DNA of 64,000 bases from Nymphalis io (lineage: Eukaryota; Arthropoda; Insecta; Lepidoptera; Nymphalidae), in the NCBI RefSeq assembly GCF_905147045.1, contig NC_065917.1, positions 310,001 through 374,000 on the forward strand, written 5' to 3'. How positions within the stretch are numbered: the first letter of the stretch is position 1; the number at the start of each line of letters is the position of its first letter. Positions 41,338-53,100 of this stretch are shown here, piece by piece. The translations under genes were made by a program, and so were the position numbers. Under the pieces are notes generated by a model. The model saw nothing but the letters and a program-made list of their open reading frames with translations. It was not told where the DNA came from and made no database searches.

Positions 41338-44300
41338 TAACTTTTAGTTTCTCTTCTTTCGAAGAGTTTAAACCGAAAACGCGGGCTGCAGCCAAGCGTT
41401 AAGGAGTGTTGCTTATATTAAAAACGTTGATGATAAAGTGGATGATGATATAAACTTTCGGGTGATACGGCAGGTGTTAAGGATTATGGCTTTTTGAAGT
41501 ATATGGAGGATATACGCTGGCATTTGTAAGGTGTTCAGACTTTGTGTCAAGGATTTTAGCACGATACCTGTGGATGATAGGACTATTGGGACTATGTGTA
41601 CTGTTTGTGCTTTCCATTGCGTTTTAATTTCTATGGCGAGATCTTGATATTTACTTAACTTTTCAGATATTGTGGTTTGTATGTTATGTGAATTAGGAAC
41701 GGCTATATCGATAAGATAAACGATTCTATTGATTTTATCATGAACGGTAATATTTGGTCTATTATAACAGATAGTTTTGTCAGTTATTATTGTTCTATCC
41801 CAGTAGATTTTGTGGTTTCTAGTGTCTAATACACTTTCCGGTTTATATTTGTAATATGGATTCATTTCTGTTATAAGTTTATATTTGTATGCTAAATGTT
41901 GGTGTATGATTGCAGCAACTTGATCATGTCGATGCTTATAATCGGTCTGTGCGAGAGATTTGCAAGCCCCCGTTATGTGCTGAATAGTTTCAGAGGCTGC
42001 GTTACATTGTCTACATAAGTCAGTAGGTTGATTATTATCCTTCATTATGTACTTCCTATAGTTACGAGTTTCTATTATTTGGTCTTGAATGGCGAGCATA
42101 AAACCTTCGGTCTCAGGGAACAGTTCACCTCGATTGAGCCATTCGTTCGACTTCTCTTTGTCGACGTGGGGTTGGTTCAAATAGGCTCGGTGCCTCCCAT
42201 GCAGTATTTTTTCAGCCCATGCCAACATTTGTTGTTGTTTACTTATGATATGTTCGTTTACTTGAGTGTTTTGTCATGTAGGTTTAATGGTGTAAGCTTT
42301 TTGTCTATTTCTGTTGCGTGTCTATGTAGAGGTGAGTGTTCGGATTTATCATGGAAGTATGGTCTGAGTGAGAGTATCTGCTTATTGTGTAAATTGTGTA
42401 TGTCTATTATTCCCCTTCCTCCTTCTTTGCGTGGTAGTGTGAGCCTTTGAATACAAGATTTTGAATGATGTTTCCTATATTTAGTGAAGTGAGTGCTTAT
42501 AGTTCGCTGCAATTTTTTTATGTCACTTTTTGAATTTGTATTATTCCGAAAGAGTACGTAAGTAAGGGTATGGCATATGTGTTAATAGCTTTTATTGTGT
42601 TTTTAGAGTTAAGGTGTGTCTTTAATACGAGATTTAATCGGTGCGAGAATTTTGTAAGCAATTCTTGTTTTGTCGTAGTTTGTAGTATTTGCCTAGATTG
42701 TTTAAAACCAAGGTATTTATATGTGCTTAGTTCATCCATTGGTTCAATTTGTTCACCAGTTTCGAGTGTGTAGCTATTATTAAGGATTTTTCCTTTCGAG
42801 ATTGACAGAATTTTGCACTTGTCGACACCGAATTTCATATGAATATCTTTGGAGAACTGTTCCGTAATGCTTGCTAACTCAAGCAGCGTGTTTTTGTCAG
42901 TGGAGTAAAGTTTTATATCGTCCATGTACATGAGGTGTGATAAGTTATATTGGGTGTTATTACCGTAAAGTGTGAATCCTGTATTGGTTTTATTTAACAA
43001 GAGTGAAAGAGGATTTAAGGCCAAGCAAAACCAGAGGGGGTTCAGAGCGTCTCCTTGAAAAATTCCTCGTTGGATACGGATTGGTTCAGTAGTTAGAGAT
43101 TTCATAGATGATTGTTTTATTTTTAATACAGTTTGCCAGTTTTGCATCGAATTTTTAAGAAACGATATGAGGGTAGGGTTTATTTTATACAATTTTAAGA
43201 CATACAATAACCAGCTATGCGGGACTGAATCAAAGGCTTTTTGATAATCAATAAACATAGTATGGATATCTGTTTTTGATTTTACCGCACTATTTAAAAT
43301 GATTGCATCAAAAGTAAGCTGCTCCTTACAACCTTGGCTATTTTTTCTACACCCCTTTTGCTGTTCGGCTAATATATTATGTTTAGTTAAATGTTTGTAT
43401 ATTTCTTCACTTATGCAAGCTGATAAAATTTTATATATGGTTTGTAAGCAAGTTATTGGTCGGTATTTATCTGGATTTGTGGTATCATGTTTATCTTTAG
43501 ATACTAAGTATGTGATTCCATGTGTTATATATTTCGGTAGTAAATGTGGTGATTGAATGAATGTATTTAAGTACTTATGTATGTATGAGTGTGTGCTACT
43601 AAATTTCTTTTACCAATAGTTGTGAATATTGTCTGAGCCTGGGGATTTCCAATTGTGCATTCGTTTGATGACATCTATAAATGTTTCTATTGGTATGAAG
43701 TTGAACTCCATCTCTGGAATATGTGTAGTTATATCGTTAACCCAGTCTGCATGTTCATTATGTTCTATGGGGTTTTCCCATGTCTTGTCGAATGCCCAGA
43801 ATTGTCGAAATATTTCAGGGGGAGGTATTTCTAGATTTTGCTCATTATCTTTGCAGTTAGATAATAAATTTCTATAGAAGATTTTTTCATTGTTAGCAAA
43901 TGTTTTGTTTTCTATTTTACGGGCAGTACACGTCAAATATCTCTTAAGTCTACTAGCTGCTGCATTGAGTTTCTGTTTTAAGGTATCTAAGAAGTGTTCT
44001 ATATGCGTGTTGGTATTTTCATATTGTGCGTGTGATTGATATTGTGTCTTTATGAGATCTACTGCAGCTACTACTTTTGGGTTTCTATTTCCTCTAATAA
44101 ATTGTGTTAACCTGCCTATATTGGCTCGCAACTTCCTTATTTTATTTTCTAATCTTCTTTGCCAACTAGGTTTTCTGTATGATTTGTTTTGGTGGTTGTT
44201 TTGGGTTAAGAATGTCATTCTTGCACATTTAGCTGCTGTCCATGCTGCACAGTAAATTATTTTCTGTAGAGTGATAAAATCAGTATCAATGTTTACAAAT

Positions 44301-44938
44301 TTTGTCAGTATCATCGTATCTATGTATTTCATTATTAATGAAAACTTTTTAGAAGTCCTTTGTTTAGGAATGTATGGTCTGCTAGTTGGTTCAATATCAC
44401 AAAAATGTTCTAGAGCACGAACAAATGTGTTCTCTATTTCAGTGTTTTCTTCTAAAGTCATATCATGATCGTGGGTGATACTTTCTATGTTTTGTTCATC
44501 GATAGGGCTTGATGTAACGGAATCAGTGCATGTAACTGTAGTGTTTTGCATTTTCCTAGCTTGTGAGTTTGTTTCTGAATTAGATTTGAATGCATCGTTG
44601 TGTAATATTACTTTGTTATGTTGTTTGTAAATGTTCATTATATGTGTCTTCCGTTAGTGTGTGTGTATAATGTAATTCATCTGCTACTTGTTGTTTAATC
44701 AGTGTTAATCTATCTTGTTTAATATATTTATTATTTATTATTGCCCTTCGTTGATCCGCTAATCTTTGCTCTGTAATGTGTGTAAACTCTGGGTATAAGT
44801 TTATAAACTCTTCATACAAACGTTTTCTATAAGCGGTCTTATTAGTCTCTAATTGTGTTATTTTGAAATAAATCCTAATAATTGCTTCATTGCATTCATT
44901 TGTCCATTTCATACGTTTTCCTGTTAGCGTGTGTTTTA
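41338..44938 (-). mobile_element. R4/Dong-clade LINE, copy R (5' deleted)
   Basis: Inverted copy of 2953-7080, starting within the second N-terminal repeat domain. The 5' part is missing: at 44938 it joins SINE C head sequence directly, so about 1.6 kb present in copy L (from the SINE C B-box to about 3472) has been deleted. The insertion site in the SINE A tail is the same as in copy L, so the insertion predates the split of L and R. Confidence 0.88.
41413..44912 (-). pseudogene. R4/Dong LINE ORF, copy R (broken)
   Basis: Frames: 44912-44616 (second repeat domain, RLADQRRAI), 44638-43610 (linker, KPSWQRRLENKIRKLR, stop TAA after IHNYW), 43258-42518 (RT with DYQKAFDSVP, YMDD), 42512-42258 and 42228-41413 (CCHC motif, YLIDIAVP). 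The breaks differ from those in copy L; for example copy R keeps the bases lost near 3945 and 4528 in L but has its own stop at about 43608. Both copies therefore decayed independently. Confidence 0.85.
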
Positions 44939-44939
44939 T

Positions 44940-45035
44940 TGACCCGACCTGAGAATTGAACCCAGGACCTCCGGGGTCTGCGGTCTTATATCAAGCCACT
45001 AGACCAACGAGGCAGGCAAACGAGTTATCAATAGT
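44940..45035 (-). mobile_element. SINE C head fragment
   Basis: Contains the antisense B-box gaattgaacccaggacc and A-box region ctagaccaacgagg, then ends at gaacagagat. On both sides there is deletion compared with copy L. Confidence 0.75.
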
Positions 45036-45050
45036 ATTGTGAACAGAGAT

Positions 45051-45099
45051 CCCCCATCACCGCGACCCGCAGCTCGACGCTCTGCTGCGTGTCCGCCAG
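45051..45099 (-). pseudogene. GTPBP2: GTPBP2-like GTPase, exon 5 remnant, copy R (P-loop lost)
   Basis: Encodes LADTQQSVELRVAVMG and stops at the base before the P-loop codons GANEAGKS; the following sequence (gaacagagat side) is intron-side DNA that in copy L lies about 1.3 kb further on. No donor follows. Without the P-loop the product could not bind GTP. Upstream intron (45100-45400) matches copy L, minus the palindrome at 300-331. Confidence 0.88.
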
Positions 45100-45414
45100 C
45101 TGCGAACCGAGTACGTACTGTAGCGTAGACAGGTTTAGACAGAGATAGAATTATCAAATCTTTTGACCCTTATCTTGTAAACAGTGTTGGTGTTAGTTGA
45201 AACTGGACAGTTGGTGCGTTCATTGTGTTTTATGTTCAATTTTCGCTTATATTTATGTTAGAAAACGATTCTAATCCAGTGTAAAGGCCGAGAAACAATC
45301 CTTACATCATATCGATGTTTATACAGTGGTGCAGTGTCGTATTATTTCATGTTAAAGCGACAGATAATATAGTTTCTCAGTGATGTTTATTTATGCCATA
45401 GCATGAGGGAACCT

Positions 45415-45419
45415 TATAT

Positions 45420-45474
<55 letters not shown>

Positions 45475-46312
45475 TTGGAAATAGTTACACCATCGACTTA
45501 TCACTAACACATTCACTTAGCATTAGATACAGGGTATTAAATCTAGGTGAATAAATCATTACAGGTGTAAACAACATTGACCTTAAGATAAGACTATACT
45601 AACCTAATTATGTCTTAACTAAAAATTAAAAAAGATAAATAAATTATAGATAATCAAACAAAACATAAAATAAAATTTAAATACAACAACAAAAATCTAA
45701 AAGGGTTGAAATAATTAATTTATGAATAAAATGGTTTTAAAGTTATACTATGAGATCTTTACAGAGCTTCACAAAAGTTGGCTTGCTTTGGGCAAAGATG
45801 TCGATATTGACGTTAGAAGAATATTCATTATAAGAATTAATTATTCTGTTGAGGGGTGCATGTTTACCTAAATTTGTTTAAAAAGCTGTAGTTCTAAAAG
45901 GTTTTTTTATTGGGTGTCTAGGAATTTTGCGGGGAACAACTAAATTGATTTGCTGAAGTAGTTCGGATGACATTATTTGACCATGGATCAGTTTGTGTAG
46001 GGTCAAAACATCGCTGATTTCACGGCGACTTTTAAGTGATATCATTTTAAAATGTTTTAGCCTATTGTTGTAGTCAGCGCGATAAGGACAACTAGTATCC
46101 TTGTATGCAAGAAAACGGGTAAAATTTTGTTGTATTCGCTCTAGTCTTTCGATATGAGTGTTATAAAAAGGGTTCCATATATTTGATGCATACTCTAAAT
46201 TGGAACGTACAAGAGAATTATAAATGCAGAGCAATGAGCGAGTATTCTTAAAATCCTTGCATGTTCGTTTTACAAATCCTAACATTTTCCAAGCTTTTGA
46301 TATTATTTTGTC
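45415..46312 (-). mobile_element. CR1/Jockey-type LINE, 3' fragment with (AAAT)n tail
   Basis: On the - strand it encodes KMLGFVKRTCKDFKNTRSL, YNSLVRSNLEYASNIWNPFY, ERIQQNFTRFLAY and KLIHGQIMSSELL, the C-terminal part of a LINE RT, with a stop near 45878, then a 3' UTR and a long (AAAT)n array at 45415-45477. It is 5'-truncated and non-functional. Confidence 0.82.
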
Positions 46313-46930
46313 TAGATGATTAATAAATGATTATATCGCATTAAAATCCTAAAGATAATATGATTTTCCAGTTTTTATTATTCATAACCTATAATTATTT
46401 ATCATGTGAGTGCTGCCAGCATCGGCTAAAAAAAGTCCCGATATTCGATAAAAAATATCGACTCGTCGACAATGAAACAAATAAATACGGAGTCCATTAA
46501 TAAACTAAAGTGCTTCGTTATATGTATATATGTTATTTTAATTTATTCGTTATCCTATTTATAGTTTTCTAACGACAACATGATTATAACAACATAGAAA
46601 TATATGTGGCAACCATTCTTTATGAGGAGAACGCTAATCCAGTACCATATAAAGATGCCGAAGTACTATTGATAACGGAAACAAAAACAAACAATGCAAC
46701 GGTTTTCAGGTGTAGGAGGAAAACAAAAAATATTATAATTAAAAAAAATGTATAATAAACATTAAAAAGTAAAATTTAATAACCCTATTTAGTTTTAATT
46801 AAGTCCCGAAAATCTCCCAAAACAGGGAACGCGGGTACTATGGCAACGTTATAAGCACACATCGACAAACCATCTCCGTCTCGATCGTGGCCTCGCGGCC
46901 CCTCGGTGTACCAGTTCCAGGCGTGCCCAC
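46313..46930. other. GTPBP2 intron 4/5, copy R
   Basis: AT-rich, with no exon or repeat recognised apart from the ends of its neighbours. Confidence 0.45.
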
Positions 46931-47060
46931 CTTGCGGATGTACACCTCGGTGACGGCGCGCGCGGGCGCCACGCGGCGGGCCCGCGCGCCCACGAGTGCG
47001 GCGCCGAGCGCGCGCGCCATGTCCCGCAGCGCGCGCAGCGACGCCCGCAGCACGTGTTGA
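46931..47060 (-). CDS. GTPBP2: GTPBP2-like GTPase, exon 4 (3' part)
   Basis: Encodes HVLRASLRALRDMARALGAALV and VTEVYIRK before a gtgggc donor in phase 0, which fits exon 5. The family has MRASLKTLHRMAEKVGADITVLR and ITEVLVRK. GC-rich codons contrast with the flanks. The 5' part (the family's MKWRLxEGxGEAxYxIGVEDxG block) is not found anywhere in the window; repeat D begins about 25 bases upstream, so this exon seems truncated by that insertion. Confidence 0.82.
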
Positions 47061-47084
47061 GGTGTCGGGGTGACAATACGATAT

Positions 47085-47385
47085 ATTTTTACTGGTGGGA
47101 GAGCTTTGTGCGAGCCCGTCCGGGTAGGTCCCACCCCCTCGTCAGATATTCTACCGCAGACCAGCGGTACTCGGTATTGTTGTGTTCCTGTTTGAAGGGT
47201 GAGTGAGCCAGTGTAAATACAGGCACGGGGGACATAGCATCTTAGTTCCCGAGGTTGGTGGCGCATTGATGATGTGAGCGATGATTAACATTTCTTACAA
47301 TGCCAATGTCTATGGACGTCGATGACCACTTCCCATCGGGTGGCCCATATGCTCGTCCGCCTTCCTATTCTATTAAAAAAAAAAA
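47085..47385 (-). repeat. Dispersed repeat D, near-complete copy, antisense
   Basis: Full-length inverse of the family (gcccgtccgggtaggtccc to gctcgtccgccttcctattc). It sits where the first part of GTPBP2 exon 4 should be. Confidence 0.75.
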
Positions 47386-47904
47386 TATCTCGCTGAATGT
47401 CAACCGCCTATCAAAATTCATTTTAATTAAACGATTCGCTAACTAACAGCTCCACACGTGTGTATCCAGGGCATTATTATGCTTTTGACATGCCGCTTAA
47501 CGTTGTACGTCGAAACGGCGCCACCTATCGGCCCCGAGTGGAACTACGAGCATCGCATCGATATATTTCACGAGCACAACCTCAATAAAATTGTTTGTAT
47601 TATACGCTTAAATTGAATATACATATATATTGCTTAAACGACACATAAAAACGCTATTGTTTTTTCTTAATCCGTGTTATAAAATGAATTACCTCGTGGC
47701 GTTGAGCTGTCAAGACCACAGGGTCTGTATGAAAGCACACACTGTAGCTCGTGGTTGCGTTTTATCAGCGTTAACAGTCAAAATTAGCATATTTTTAAAA
47801 CCTTCGTGATTTAATAAAATATTTCGAGCAAGTAAAATGTTTTCCTAATAAATTGTTTGTTTTATATCAATTAATAACCGTTGTGTGATATCAAAGGTAT
47901 TTTT
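47386..47904. other. GTPBP2 intron 3/4, copy R
   Basis: No exon found. I searched by eye for the missing conserved block of exon 4 on the - strand without success. Confidence 0.45.
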
Positions 47905-48170
47905 TTTTTTATAGAATAGGAAAGCGGACGAGCATATGGGCCACCTGATGGTAAGTGGTCACTAACGCCCATAGACATAGGCATTGTAAGAAATGTTAAC
48001 CATCGCTTACATCGCAAATGCGCCACCAACCTTGGGAACTGAGACGTTATGTCCCTTGTGCCTGTAATTATACTGTCTCACTCACCCTTCAAACCGGAAC
48101 ACAACAATACCAAGTACTGCTGTTTTGCGGTAGAATATCTGATGAGTGGGTGATACCTACCCAGTTAGCT
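47905..48170 (+). repeat. Dispersed repeat D (duplicate of 21855-22135)
   Basis: Almost identical to the copy next to the other exon 3, so it was copied with the locus. Confidence 0.75.
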
Positions 48171-48218
48171 ACCTAAGTTATATATAATGTTATATATTTA
48201 ATATTATTTATTATTCAC

Positions 48219-48351
48219 TTGCTTCACCAGGTGCTGGGAGCGTCGCTCGCACGGTGAGACCAGCTGCAGTTTGTACTCGACGTTCCCGAAACGAGGCTCC
48301 GGGGGTAGACTCCCGTAGCACTCGTCACCGGAATCGTCGGCGTCGGATGTT
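48219..48351 (-). CDS. GTPBP2: GTPBP2-like GTPase, exon 3, copy R
   Basis: Same splice sites and phases as 22168-22300. Encodes TSDADDSGDECYGSLPPE and GNVEYKLQLVSPCERRSQHLVKQ. It differs at several residues from copy M (D for Y, S for F, K for T in the last lines), so the copies have diverged in coding sequence. Exon 4 follows on the same strand. Confidence 0.88.
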
Positions 48352-48476
48352 CTGAGGGCCAAATCGAATTTATTTAAAATTGATCTTATTTCGATTAATG
48401 CCATCCGCGTTCGGTGAGACCGACTCACTGTTTATGATCTCCTGGTACATTAACATCGTGATCCTAATTCTAAATC

Positions 48477-48765
48477 TTTGAAACTAATAATAATAATATC
48501 CTGGGACATTTTTCACACACGGCCATCTGATCCCAAATTAAGCTCGTACAAAACTCGTGCTATGAAAACCAGACAACTGATATACTACATATACTACTTT
48601 TCTTTTGTAAATACATACTTATACAGAAAATTACACCCAGACTCAGGACAAACAGACATGTTCATGCACACAAATGTCTGTCCTGGGTGGGAATCGAACC
48701 CACAACCTTCGGCGTGAAAAGGCAAGTATCTACCAACCGCGCCAAACGTCTCGTCAAAATTAACT
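48477..48765 (-). mobile_element. SINE A, complete, inside the satellite
   Basis: Runs from the satellite border attctaaatctttgaaac to cgcgccaaacgtctcgtc, including the tRNA-like head with its antisense B-box gaatcgaacccac. The other SINE A pieces in the satellite lack this head. Confidence 0.85.
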
Positions 48766-49023
48766 CTTTTAATCAAATCGTTCGGTGAGACCGACTCACT
48801 GTTTATGATCTCCTGGTACATTAACACTGTAATCCTAACTGAAACTAATTGACTCTTTTAATCTAATTGTTCGGTGAGACCGACTCACTGTTTATGATCT
48901 CCTGGTACATTAACACTGTAATCCTAACTGAAACTAATTGACTCTTTTAATCTAATCGTTCGGTGAAACCGTCTCACTGTTTATGTTCTCCTGGTACATT
49001 AACATCGTAATCCTAATTCTAAA

Positions 49024-49225
49024 TCTTTGAAACTAATAATAATAATATCCTGGGACATTTTTCACACACGGCCATCTGATCCCAAATTAAGCTTGTACAA
49101 AACTCGTGCTATGGAAACCAGACAACTGATATACTACATATACTACTTTTCTTATGTAAATACATATTTATACAGAAAATTACACCCAGACTCAGGACAA
49201 ACACACATGTTCATGCACACAAATG
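49024..49225 (-). mobile_element. SINE A fragment inside the satellite
   Basis: Headless fragment with the same ends as 27886-28088 (ctttgaaac on one side, aaatgcaaacactg on the other). Confidence 0.85.
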
Positions 49226-49738
49226 CAAACACTGTAATCCTTACTGAAACTAATTGACTCTTTTAATCTAATCGTTTGGTGAGACCGACTTACTGTTTAT
49301 GATCTCCTGGTACATTAACACTGTAATCCTAACTGAAACTAATTGACTCTTTTAATCTAATCGTTCGGTGAGACCGACTCACTGTTTATGATCTCCTGGT
49401 ACATTAACACTGTAATCCTAACTGAAACTAATTGACTCTTTTAATCTAATCCTTCGGTGAGACCGACTCACTGTTTATGATCTCCTGGTACATTAACACT
49501 GTAATCCTAACTGAAACTAATTGACTCTTTTAATCTAATCCTTCGGTGAGACCGACTCACTGTTTATGATCTCCTGGTACATTAACACTGTAATCCTAAC
49601 TGAAACTTATTGACTCTTTTAATCTAATCGTTCGGTGAGACCGACTCACTGTTTATGATCTCCTGGTACATTAACACTGTAATCCTAACTGAAACTAATT
49701 GACTCTTTTAATCTAATCGTTCGGTGAGACCGACTCAC

Positions 49739-49765
49739 TGTTTATGATCTCCTGGTACATTAACA
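49739..49765 (-). other. Candidate 27-nt micro-exon (representative; one per satellite unit)
   Basis: On the GTPBP2 strand each unit reads ggattacag, then 27 bases, then gtgagtcgg. The segment has phase 2 on both sides, as required by exon 2 (ends in phase 2) and exon 3 (starts in phase 2), and encodes VNVPGDHK plus a junction codon. Between two units the gap would be a 62-nt intron. In array 3, eight of ten copies keep both AG and GT; those at 48429-48455 and 48978-49004 have lost the AG. The other arrays add eleven copies. One unit (near 49294) has the stronger donor gtaagt. No transcript evidence is available, so use as an exon is inference. Confidence 0.45.
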
Positions 49766-49800
49766 CTGTAATCCTAATTCTACATCTCTGAAACTAATTG

Positions 49801-49963
49801 ACTCTTTTAATCGAGATGTTAGTTAATGAGCTTAAATATAAAGCCTTGATTGAAATCCCGGGTGAAGCGAATAGATATGTTATTGTTTCTTGCTCTTCCA
49901 TACCGTGGAAAGCAAGCAAAGCCTTAAGAAAAAACGTATAATTACCCAAAATTACAATACATA
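49801..49963. other. Spacer between satellite and SINE B
   Basis: Unit-like border (gactcttttaatcg) followed by unassigned sequence. Confidence 0.4.
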
Positions 49964-50120
49964 AGAGATGAGATGGTCTAGTGGTAAGAACGCATGAATC
50001 TTGAACGATGATCGTGAGTTCAAGCCCGGGCAAGCACCACTGAATTTTCATGTACTTAATTTGTCATTATAATTCATCTCGTGCTTTACGGTGAAGGAAA
50101 ACATCGTGAGGAAACCTGCA
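49964..50120 (+). mobile_element. SINE B, 5' half
   Basis: tRNA-like head (gagatggtctagtggtaaga; B-box gagttcaagcccggg) and body as far as gaggaaacctgca, where the RTE element is inserted. The other half is 53291-53445. Confidence 0.85.
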
Positions 50121-53100
50121 ATCAATCAAATCAATCAACAGCCAATCGTTGTCCATTGCTGAACATAGGCCTCTCCCAAGGTGCGCCAAAGCTCCCTGTC
50201 CTCCGCCTTCCGCATCCAGTTGGTGCCCGCCACCTTTTTAAGGTCGTCGGTCCACCTGGCTGGAGGGCGCCCTACGCTGCGCTTGCCGATTCGCGGTCTC
50301 CACTCTAGGACTCGTCTGCTCCAACGGCCATCGGTCCTACGACATACGTGACCAGCCCACTGCCACTTCAGCCTGCTAATTTTGCAAGCTATGTCGGTGA
50401 CTCCGGTTCTTTTCCGGATAATCTCATTTCTGATCTTATCCTTCAAAGATACTCCGAGCATAGCTCGCTCCATAGCACGCTGAGCGACTTTGAATTTGTG
50501 GACTAGTCCCGCAGTTAGTGTCCACGTTTCGGCACCGTATGTCATGGCAGGTAAGACGCATTGGTTGAAGACTTTCGTCTTCAAACATTGCGGTATAGAC
50601 GACTTGAGGACTTGACGAAGGTTGCCAAATGCTGCCCATCCCAAGCGAATACTTCGATCGGCTTCCTTCTCGAAGTTGTTCCTACCGACTTGTATTATCT
50701 GTCCTAGGTAGGTATATTCACTAACAACTTCGAGAGGTTTCCCCTCGACGTATATCGGTCCCGGCACGACATGCCTATTGAACATGACCTTGGTCTTGTC
50801 CAAGTTCATACCGAGACCGACACACCGGGAAGACTCGCCTAGGCTACGCAGCATTTCGGTGAGTTGTTCCAGCGACTCTGCTATGATGACGATATCGTCG
50901 GCAAATCGAAGGTGTGAGATGTACTCGCCGTTTACATTGACTCCATACCTAGTCCAATCCAGCGTTTTGAAAACGTCTTCCAACGCGTTGGTGAACAGTT
51001 TCGGGGATATTAAATCCCCCTGTCTCACCCCTCTGCGCAGTTGGATCGCCTTCGTCTTACAGTCCTGGATGTGGACAGTCATTGTAGCGGCGTTGTACAG
51101 ACATCTCAGTACCTCGATATATCTCCAATCGATATGACATCTCTGCAATGAGTCGAGCACTGCCCAGGTTTCGATGGAGTCGAAGGCTTTCTCGTAGTCC
51201 ACAAATGCCATACACAGCGGCTGATTGTACTCTTCGGTCTTCTGCACAATCTGCCGAACAGTATGGATGTGGTCCACGGTGCTGTAGCCTGATCGAAAGC
51301 CGGCTTGCTCTGGGGGCTGGAACTCGTCAAGTCGTCTGGCGAGACGGTTCGTGACGACTCTTGAGAACAGCTTATACACGTGACTCAGGAGGGAGATTGG
51401 TCTGTAGTTTTTCAAGAGGGTTTTATCACCTTTCTTGAAAAACAGTACCACCTCACTCCCGCTCCACGTTTCCGGGGTCTTGCCATGTTGGATGACGGAA
51501 TTAAAGAGGCTTGCTAGCTCTTTCAGGACCGGAGTCCCGCCTGCCTTAAGCAACTCTGTTGTGATTCCGTCATCTCCCGGAGCTTTGTTGTTTTTAAGCT
51601 GTTCTAGAGCCGCCCTAATCTCTCCTTGGTCAACGACCGGGAGCTCCTCGGAGTAATGGCGCATAAGAGGGGCGCGCTGGTCATCAATACTGATTCCCAC
51701 GGGTTTATCCGATCTTGAAGAGAACAACTGCCCATAAAACCTCTCTACTTCTCCGATAATCTCAGGCCTAGAGGTAACGACCCCACCATTTTCAGTTTTA
51801 AGTTTTGTCAGACGCGGCCTCCCAAACTTGCGAGCGAACACTTTCGATCCCCGATTTTGCTCAATCGCAGCCTTGATGGCACGGGTATTGGAGCGTCGGA
51901 GATCGCGTCGCGTCAGCGTTTTTATTGTTCGGTTTAAGGCCTTATCTGACAAAAACGATGGTAGTTCTCGTCGTTTTCTCATGAGCTCGAGTGTCTCAGC
52001 AGAGAGTTTTGGTGCGTTGTCTCTTCTCTGTGGCGGAAAATACTTGCGGGATGTGTTTTGCAGTATTTTGACCAGCGTGTCGGTTCTCTCATCAATGCTG
52101 CTTATGGTTTCCAACGCGGTGAATTGATTTTGAAGTTCCATTTGGAACTTTTCGGAGCCTTGAGCAGCTTGGAGCATGGTAGGTCGGAGAGTAGACCTCG
52201 TCATTCTCGATCTTTCGGCTTTTAAGTTGATATTTAGAGTGCCTCGAACCAAGCGGTGATCACTTCCGGTATTAAACCTGTTGATCACTGAAACATCTCT
52301 AAATATGTGCCTTTTATTCGAAATGATAAAGTCTATCTCGTTCCTTGTCACGTTATCGGGGCTTCGCCAGGTCCACCTCCTCTGAGGCTTCTTTTGAAAG
52401 AAAGAATTCATCAAAAAAAGCCCCTGCGCTTCGAGAAAGTTTACCAGCATTTGCCCCCTGTGATTTCTGCAGCCCAAGCCGTAAGGTCCGACTTTCGATT
52501 CACCGCTATCTTGTACTCCCACTTTAGCATTAAAGTCTCCCATAACAACATTATAGTGGGCCCTCGAGGTGTCGTTGAGGGCCTTTGCGATGTCCTCGTA
52601 CATCGCTTCGACCACATCATCAGAGTATGTCGAAGTTGGCGCATATACCTGTACAACCTTCAGGGAGTACCTGTCGGAAAGTTTTAGGACAAGGTACGCT
52701 ACCCGGTTCGACACACTACTGATTTCCACAATGCTGCTAATGAGATCCTTTTTGACTAGAAAACCGACACCACCCTGGGAGAGGTTATCACCTTCGCGGA
52801 AGTAGAGTAAGTTACCGGACTCTAGAGTTATCGTGTCCTCCCCCTGTCTTCGGACTTCAGATAACCCCAGTATATGCCAGTTTATATGACTTAACTCTAC
52901 TTCTAATTCGGCGAGGTGATGGTCCAGCCTCATCGAGCGTCCATTATACGTTGCCATTTTCAGTCGCTTTATACGGTAGCCTGCCGTGAACCGGTGATTC
53001 TTAGCACCCCCTGCCCTGCCAATACCGCGACCGCTACCTTGGTCGGGCCTAGCGGGCTTGCCGGTAACTGGGGGCCTTTTTTTGGGCGCATCTGCCATTA

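Larger units (their letters stand above)
48405..49800. repeat. 89-bp tandem satellite, array 3, with SINE A pieces
   Basis: Unit marks at 48412; 48783, 48872, 48961; then 49277, 49366, 49455, 49544, 49633 and 49722, all 89 bases apart within each run. The runs are separated by a complete SINE A (48477-48765) and a SINE A fragment (49024-49225). The array fills the intron between GTPBP2 exons 2 and 3. Units at the inner run ends carry atcg for actg, as in the other arrays. Confidence 0.95.

Noticed and set aside
45415..45477. (AAAT)n microsatellite as an independent feature
   Set aside because: It is the tail of the adjoining LINE fragment; similar tails end LINEs A and B.
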